Below, piece by piece: positions 59,865 to 64,000 of a stretch of DNA of 64,000 bases. Both the position numbers and the translations under genes were made by a program. Numbering within the stretch: position 1 is the first letter of the stretch; every line of letters starts with the position of its first letter. This DNA comes from Siminovitchia fortis (lineage in GTDB: Bacteria > Bacillota > Bacilli > Bacillales > Bacillaceae_C): contig NZ_QYTU02000004.1 in assembly GCF_003605365.2 (NCBI RefSeq), positions 62,001-126,000 on the forward strand, given 5' to 3'. The notes under the pieces are model-generated. The model made no database searches, had not been told where the DNA came from, and worked only from the letters and a program-made list of their open reading frames with translations.

Positions 59865-60809
59865 TTAAAAGGTGAAATCCACTTCTTTTTTCTCTTGTTC
59901 TTCATAACCCTTCATATATTTGATTCTTCTCTGGGCGGATGCGGCGTTGACCTGCTCGTCTGCGTGGTAGGACGAGCGGACAAGCGGCCCTGCCTCACAG
60001 TGGCTGAAGCCTTTAGACAAAGCGATCTGTTTCAGCTCTTCAAATTCGTCCGGATGATAATAGCGTTCAACTTTCAAGTGCTTTTTCGTTGGCTGCAAAT
60101 ACTGTCCGATTGTCATGATGTCTACGTCATGTGCAAGCAAATCATCCATTGTTTCAATGATTTCTTCTTTCGTTTCTCCGAGTCCGACCATGATGCTGGA
60201 TTTTGTCGGTGTATTCGGCGAGATTTCTTTTACACGCTGCAGCAATGTCAACGAACGGTCGTACATGGCGCGTGCGCGGACACGGCGGGTCAGGCGCCTG
60301 ACCGTTTCAATGTTGTGATTGAAAATATCAGGGGCGCTCGACATCAATGTTGAAAGGCTCTCATAATCGCCCTTCATATCGGAAGGAAGGATTTCGATTG
60401 TGCAGCCTGGGTTGGCTTCACGGATTTTCCTTACTGTTTCGGCAAAAACGGCAGCTCCCCCGTCTTTTAAATCATCCCGTGCTACAGCGGTGACAACGAC
60501 ATGCTTCAAACCCATGATTTTTACTGATTCCGCTACACGTGCAGGTTCGCCCCAATCCAGTTCAGTCGGCAGACCTGTTTTGACCGCGCAAAAACGGCAG
60601 CCTCTTGTGCAAGTATCGCCCAAAATCATGAAAGTGGCTGTTTTCCGCTCACTCCAGCATTCGTGGATATTCGGGCAGCGTGCTTCTTCACAAACAGTAT
60701 TCAAACTTTTGTTCCGCATTAATTTTTTCAGGCCTGTGTATGATTCGTTCGTGTTAATCTTGATTTTCAGCCAATCCGGCTTTCTTATGTATTCTTCATT
60801 TTTTGCCAT
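59865..60809 (-). CDS. lipA: Lipoyl synthase
   Basis: A 314-residue radical SAM enzyme that inserts two sulfurs into octanoyl-protein. The radical SAM cluster is CTRGCRFC and the auxiliary cluster [12 protein letters not shown]; the C-terminal RSSYHADEQ segment is also conserved. The start at 60809 ([15 protein letters not shown]) agrees with family length; the longer frame overlaps lipM deeply. It overlaps the end of lipM by 14 bases, so the two steps of lipoate assembly are coupled here. Confidence 0.95.
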   Translation of the reverse strand: MAKNEEYIRKPDWLKIKINTNESYTGLKKLMRNKSLNTVCEEARCPNIHECWSERKTATFMILGDTCTRGCRFCAVKTGLPTELDWGEPARVAESVKIMGLKHVVVTAVARDDLKDGGAAVFAETVRKIREANPGCTIEILPSDMKGDYESLSTLMSSAPDIFNHNIETVRRLTRRVRARAMYDRSLTLLQRVKEISPNTPTKSSIMVGLGETKEEIIETMDDLLAHDVDIMTIGQYLQPTKKHLKVERYYHPDEFEELKQIALSKGFSHCEAGPLVRSSYHADEQVNAASAQRRIKYMKGYEEQEKKEVDFTF

Positions 60810-61641
60810 GAGCCAACACTCTCTTTCGATAATATAAATTCCAATCATCTGAACGGTATTTCGTTTCGGCCAGTTCATGTACCTCGTTCCACTGTTCTTT
60901 CGTCAACTCAAACGGAACCAGCTCAAGCTGTAAACCCTTTTCAAATCCTTTTTGAAAAGCCTTCTCAGCCATTTCATAAGTGACAGGCTGTTCGGACGCT
61001 TCGTTGATGGTGATTGCTTTTTTGGAAAAAGCGGAACGCTTCTTTTCTCTTGTTTCTTCATCAGAAAAAAAGAATAGATCAAACAGCATCTTCTTATCCA
61101 TGCTGAATGGAATGGAGCCGTGCTGCAGGAGGACACCTTTTTTCCTCGTCTGTGCATGTCCCGAAATTTTCTTGCCATCCACCAGCATCTCATAATCCGA
61201 CGGTCTTTCAAAGCAGACCGCCGACCGGTCCCTGAAGCGTTCTTTCGGGATGGAGTAGTCCGCTTCGATCCCCAGCTGCTTGAACCCCTCCATGATCCCT
61301 TTCGACAATTCAAAGTATGCTTCCCGAATTGACTGGGAAATGTAGGGTTTGGACTCTGAAACGATCACGCTGTAAGTCAGCTCATCGTCATGCAATACAG
61401 CGCTTCCGCCAGTCTGCCGGCGGACAAATTGGCAGCCATGCCGCTTCACTCCGTCAAGGTCGATGGTGCGGTCGACTTTTTGAAAATGTCCAACGGAAAG
61501 TGTCGGTGTGGACCAGCCATAAAAACGGAGGACAGGCGGGATTTTTCCTTCGCTGTGCCAGTTCAGCAATGCTTCATCCATGGCCATGTTGACAGCGGCA
61601 TCGTCGTGGCCTGAGTGTAATAATCCCCATGTATCATTCAT
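60796..61641 (-). CDS. lipM: Octanoyl-[ACP]:GcvH octanoyltransferase LipM
   Basis: The 281-residue protein belongs to the biotin/lipoate ligase fold and resembles B. subtilis LipM rather than Lpl[42 protein letters not shown], the catalytic cysteine in [14 protein letters not shown] and the lysine in [17 protein letters not shown]. It transfers octanoate to GcvH, the first step of lipoate synthesis. It is placed directly upstream of lipA in one operon. Confidence 0.9.
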   Translation of the reverse strand: MNDTWGLLHSGHDDAAVNMAMDEALLNWHSEGKIPPVLRFYGWSTPTLSVGHFQKVDRTIDLDGVKRHGCQFVRRQTGGSAVLHDDELTYSVIVSESKPYISQSIREAYFELSKGIMEGFKQLGIEADYSIPKERFRDRSAVCFERPSDYEMLVDGKKISGHAQTRKKGVLLQHGSIPFSMDKKMLFDLFFFSDEETREKKRSAFSKKAITINEASEQPVTYEMAEKAFQKGFEKGLQLELVPFELTKEQWNEVHELAETKYRSDDWNLYYRKRVLAHGKK

Positions 61642-61806
61642 TTGACCAACTCCTGCAGGAATACTATGAAATATTGATTTTATCTTAACGAACCCTGGTA
61701 TATAAGTAAAGCCGACAGGCTTGGAAGCTGTATATGTTTGGAAAAAGTATAAATCAAAGAAGGGTGGTAAATACAGGTAATAACTTTTTAAATGGAGGTA
61801 TCTATA

Positions 61807-62382
61807 TTGAAGAAAATAATTGGTCCAATGCTTCTTTTGTTTCTGATTCTAAGTGCATGCAGCGGAAATAAAGACACCGCCGACCCGAAAAAAAGCGACG
61901 AGGCGGCACCGGTCAATGCGGAAACGCCGATCAATGTTCCTCTTATCAATACGGAAGGTGATAAGGTTGGAGAAGCTGAACTCTCCGAAAATTCAAAAGG
62001 CGTTGCCATTCACGTGAGGGTCGAAGGACTGCAGCCGGGTAAAAGGGCGATCCACCTTCACGAAACTGGAAAATGCGCACCGCCTGACTTTAAGTCGGCT
62101 GGCGCACATTTTAATCCTGGCCATAAAGAACATGGTTTCCATAACCCCAAAGGATACCATGAGGGGGACCTGCCAAACCTGGAAGTGGCTGCTGACGGAA
62201 AGGTGGATGCGGTTTTGAAAACCGCCGATGTCACCCTGGAAAGAGGGAAACCAAATTCTTTATTGGATAAAGACGGAAGCGCCCTTGTCATCCATGCCGG
62301 CGAGGATGATTATGTTACAGATCCGGCCGGGAATGCGGGCGACCGGATTGTGTGCGGGGAGATTGTGAAAGAAGGGAATTAA
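61807..62382 (+). CDS. sodC: Cu/Zn superoxide dismutase-like lipoprotein
   Basis: A lipoprotein signal ends in LILSACSG. The mature domain has Cu/Zn-SOD motifs: AIHLHETGKC, GAHFNPGHKEHG, HEGDLPN and VIHAGEDDYVTDPAGNAGDRIVCG, with histidines in all expected ligand positions and both disulfide cysteines. B. subtilis YojM is reported to lack a copper ligand; no such loss is visible here, so the protein may be catalytically active. TTG 61807 follows ATGGAGGT; an ATG at 61792 overlaps it. Confidence 0.9.
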   Translation: MKKIIGPMLLLFLILSACSGNKDTADPKKSDEAAPVNAETPINVPLINTEGDKVGEAELSENSKGVAIHVRVEGLQPGKRAIHLHETGKCAPPDFKSAGAHFNPGHKEHGFHNPKGYHEGDLPNLEVAADGKVDAVLKTADVTLERGKPNSLLDKDGSALVIHAGEDDYVTDPAGNAGDRIVCGEIVKEGN

Positions 62383-62402
62383 AATAAGGGGCTGGAAAGC
62401 CC

Positions 62403-62450
62403 AAAAATCTGGCGAAGAAAAATAAAGCTTTTTCTTCGCCAGATTTTTTT
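62403..62450. terminator. Strong bidirectional terminator between sodC and the permease
   Basis: A stem with CTGGCGAAGAAAAA and TTTTTCTTCGCCAG extended by A and T tracts lies between convergent genes. Confidence 0.9.
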
Positions 62451-62481
62451 AGAGGATATTGGCGGATACCCACCAGCCAAC

Positions 62482-63825
62482 TTAATCGGCTTCTTCGAGC
62501 TTCATTTCAGGCGGTTCCTTTTTAAATCCTTTTGTCAGGAAGAGCAAGTAGATGAAGCCGATTCCAGCCCAAATGGATCCAAGTGTCAGTGCATGTACAT
62601 CCAAGTTGGTGAACAGCCAGATATTTAACGCAGTTCCAATTAATGGCAGCACAAGAAAGAGAATAAAATCCTTTCCTTTGCGTTTTTTGCTTCGTACAAA
62701 GTAATGTCCGATCACAGACAAGTTTACAAACGTAAAGGTAATAAAGGCACCGAAGTTAATAAACGAAGTGGATGTGGATACATTCATGAACAATGCGATT
62801 AATCCAATAATCCCGATGATGCCGATATTGACGATCGGTGTACGGAAAGAACGGTGCAAGAATCCGAATATTTTTCTTGGCAGGACATTATCCCTTCCCA
62901 TCGCAAATAAAAGACGGGAGGCACTTGCCTGTGCGGAGAGCCCTGATGCGAATTGTGCTGTAATCAACCCGGCAAGGAAGATGGCGCTGAATAAGTTGCC
63001 ACCGATAAACCTGGCGATTTCCAATCCGGCTGTGTCATAGTTTTCAAACTGTGTATGATCCGGGAACACCAAATATACAAAATAGGAAACGATAACAAAA
63101 ATGGCTCCGCCGATCAATGCGATAAGAAAAATAGCCCGTGGCAACGTTTTTTCAGGATCGATCGTTTCTTCAGAAAGGGTTGTAACTGCATCAAATCCTA
63201 AGAAAGAATAACAGGCGATCGAAGCTCCTGCCAAAACAAGCGGGAATGACACGTCTCCGTTGAAGAAAGGAGTCGCTGTGAAAAATGTGCCCATGCCTTC
63301 TCCGTGAGACAGGCTGACGATTGATAAAATAATGAACAAACCAATAACCAAAAACTGAAAAAGCATCATGATGAAGTTGATGGTTGTCGTTACACGAATC
63401 CCAATGATGTTAATTCCTGTTGTAATAATAATGAAAGCTAAAATCCAGACCCACGTGCCGATGGCGGGAAAAGCAGCGTTTAAATAAACGCTTCCAATGA
63501 GCCAAATAACCATCGGCAAAAAGACATAATCCAGTATGACAGCCCAACCGACCATAAAACCTAAATGAGGATTAATGGATTTCCGTGTAAAAGTGTAAGC
63601 GGAACCGGAAATTGGATAGGCTTTAACCATTTGTCCGTAGCTGTATGCGGTGAACAGCATTGCAACCATAGCTACGAGGTAGGCGTTTGCCACAACTCCT
63701 CCGGTTTCATCGGCTAGAACACCGTAAATGCCGAAAACAACCATCGGTGTCATATACGCAAGGCCGAATAGTACAACCGGCCAAAGTGTTAAAGTACGTT
63801 TAAGAGACTGAGTGCTCTGTTCCAT
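62482..63825 (-). CDS. APC-family amino acid/polyamine permease (PuuP-like), sigma-54 controlled
   Basis: A 447-residue permease with twelve helices: VVLFGLAYMTPMVVFGIYGVL in helix 1, GSAYTFTRKSINPHLGFMVGW, FLGFDAVTTLSEETIDPEKTLP. It resembles putrescine importers and the permease at 57.0-58.4 kb. ATG 63825 is favoured over ATG 63834 because AAAGGATG directly abuts the latter. A clear sigma-54 promoter upstream ties it to the aguA/amidohydrolase genes despite 10 kb distance. Confidence 0.9.
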   Translation of the reverse strand: MEQSTQSLKRTLTLWPVVLFGLAYMTPMVVFGIYGVLADETGGVVANAYLVAMVAMLFTAYSYGQMVKAYPISGSAYTFTRKSINPHLGFMVGWAVILDYVFLPMVIWLIGSVYLNAAFPAIGTWVWILAFIIITTGINIIGIRVTTTINFIMMLFQFLVIGLFIILSIVSLSHGEGMGTFFTATPFFNGDVSFPLVLAGASIACYSFLGFDAVTTLSEETIDPEKTLPRAIFLIALIGGAIFVIVSYFVYLVFPDHTQFENYDTAGLEIARFIGGNLFSAIFLAGLITAQFASGLSAQASASRLLFAMGRDNVLPRKIFGFLHRSFRTPIVNIGIIGIIGLIALFMNVSTSTSFINFGAFITFTFVNLSVIGHYFVRSKKRKGKDFILFLVLPLIGTALNIWLFTNLDVHALTLGSIWAGIGFIYLLFLTKGFKKEPPEMKLEEAD

Positions 63826-63871
63826 GATGTCCATCCTTTCATGTATAGGGTTGATGTTGTTTAGATAAATT

Positions 63872-63889
63872 ATGCAATTATCGTGCCAA
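63872..63889 (-). promoter_or_regulatory. Sigma-54 promoter of the distal permease
   Basis: On the minus strand TTGGCACGATAATTGCAT gives -24/-12 elements with the same spacing as the two near 50.6 and 52.2 kb, about 47 bases before the start codon. Confidence 0.9.
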
Positions 63890-63972
63890 TATATTTATTG
63901 TATAAAAGAAGAATGAATGACCAATGAAAGTTTTAAAATGATGATTTTTTTCATTATTAAAGGTGGTTGAAA

Positions 63973-64000
63973 ATGAAAAAGCGCTTGCCATTCCGCGGTA
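63973..64000 (+). CDS. Start of a gene cut by the window end
   Basis: ATG 63973 follows AAAGGTGG and opens MKKRLPFRG. Nine codons are visible, too few for any assignment. Confidence 0.4.

Overview
The window comes from a spore-forming member of the Bacillaceae (Firmicutes). The evidence is the conserved block sigW-rsiW-cdaA-cdaR-glmM just downstream of a tRNA cluster, an alpha/beta-type small acid-soluble spore protein, a Spo0E-like phosphatase, a YjcZ-family sporulation peptide, a BceRS-BceAB-type module, lutABC, strong AGGAGG ribosome binding sites and frequent TTG/GTG starts. The genus cannot be fixed from sequence reading alone. No rRNA, prophage, transposase or CRISPR array was seen.

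Layout. 1-4.6 kb: murein-peptide recycling operon ykfABCD plus a cytoplasmic class A beta-lactamase-like protein. 4.7-5.8 kb: a tandem array of 52-bp hairpin repeats. 5.9-11.8 kb: a lipoprotein, a BceRS/BceAB-type two-component/ABC module with a candidate operator, and a YjcZ peptide. 12.0-12.8 kb: seven tRNAs. 13-19.7 kb: dispersed repeats, rocF, a Spo0E-like gene, sigW-rsiW (with a clear sigma-W promoter), cdaA-cdaR-glmM. 19.9-23.1 kb: padR/DUF1700/DUF4097 operon, SASP, MFS transporter. 23.4-28 kb: livJHMGF. 28.1-31.0 kb: lutABC. 31.1-31.86 kb: about 38 perfect copies of a 20-bp repeat. 31.9-38 kb: NERD protein, alkyltransferase-like DNA repair protein, cupin, a membrane protein bracketed by palindromes, and a GntR/YtrA-type ABC operon. 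38-49.4 kb: regulators (MerR/TipAS, MocR), acetyltransferase, a second 52-bp hairpin array, a holin-like toxin, a TetR-controlled ABC exporter with a nonsense-interrupted permease, AIM24, a two-gene Opu/Egt-type transporter with permease and binding protein fused, and mazEF beside tRNA-Pro.

49.5-63.9 kb forms a probable sigma-54 regulon for agmatine/putrescine-type nitrogen compounds: agmatine deiminase, a PAS-AAA+-Fis activator, an M20-family carbamoyl amidohydrolase, a class III aminotransferase, an aldehyde dehydrogenase and two APC permeases. Three -24/-12 promoters (TGGCAC-N5-TTGCA) are directly readable: before the deiminase, before the amidohydrolase and before the distal permease. Between these lie two acetyltransferases, lipM-lipA and a Cu/Zn superoxide dismutase lipoprotein.

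The most unusual structure is a repeat family with fixed geometry (10-bp stem, 9-nt loop, 10-bp stem, 23-nt linker, period 52 bp). It occurs as two arrays of different sequence and two decayed relics. Both arrays, one relic and the unrelated 20-bp array lie between convergently transcribed genes.
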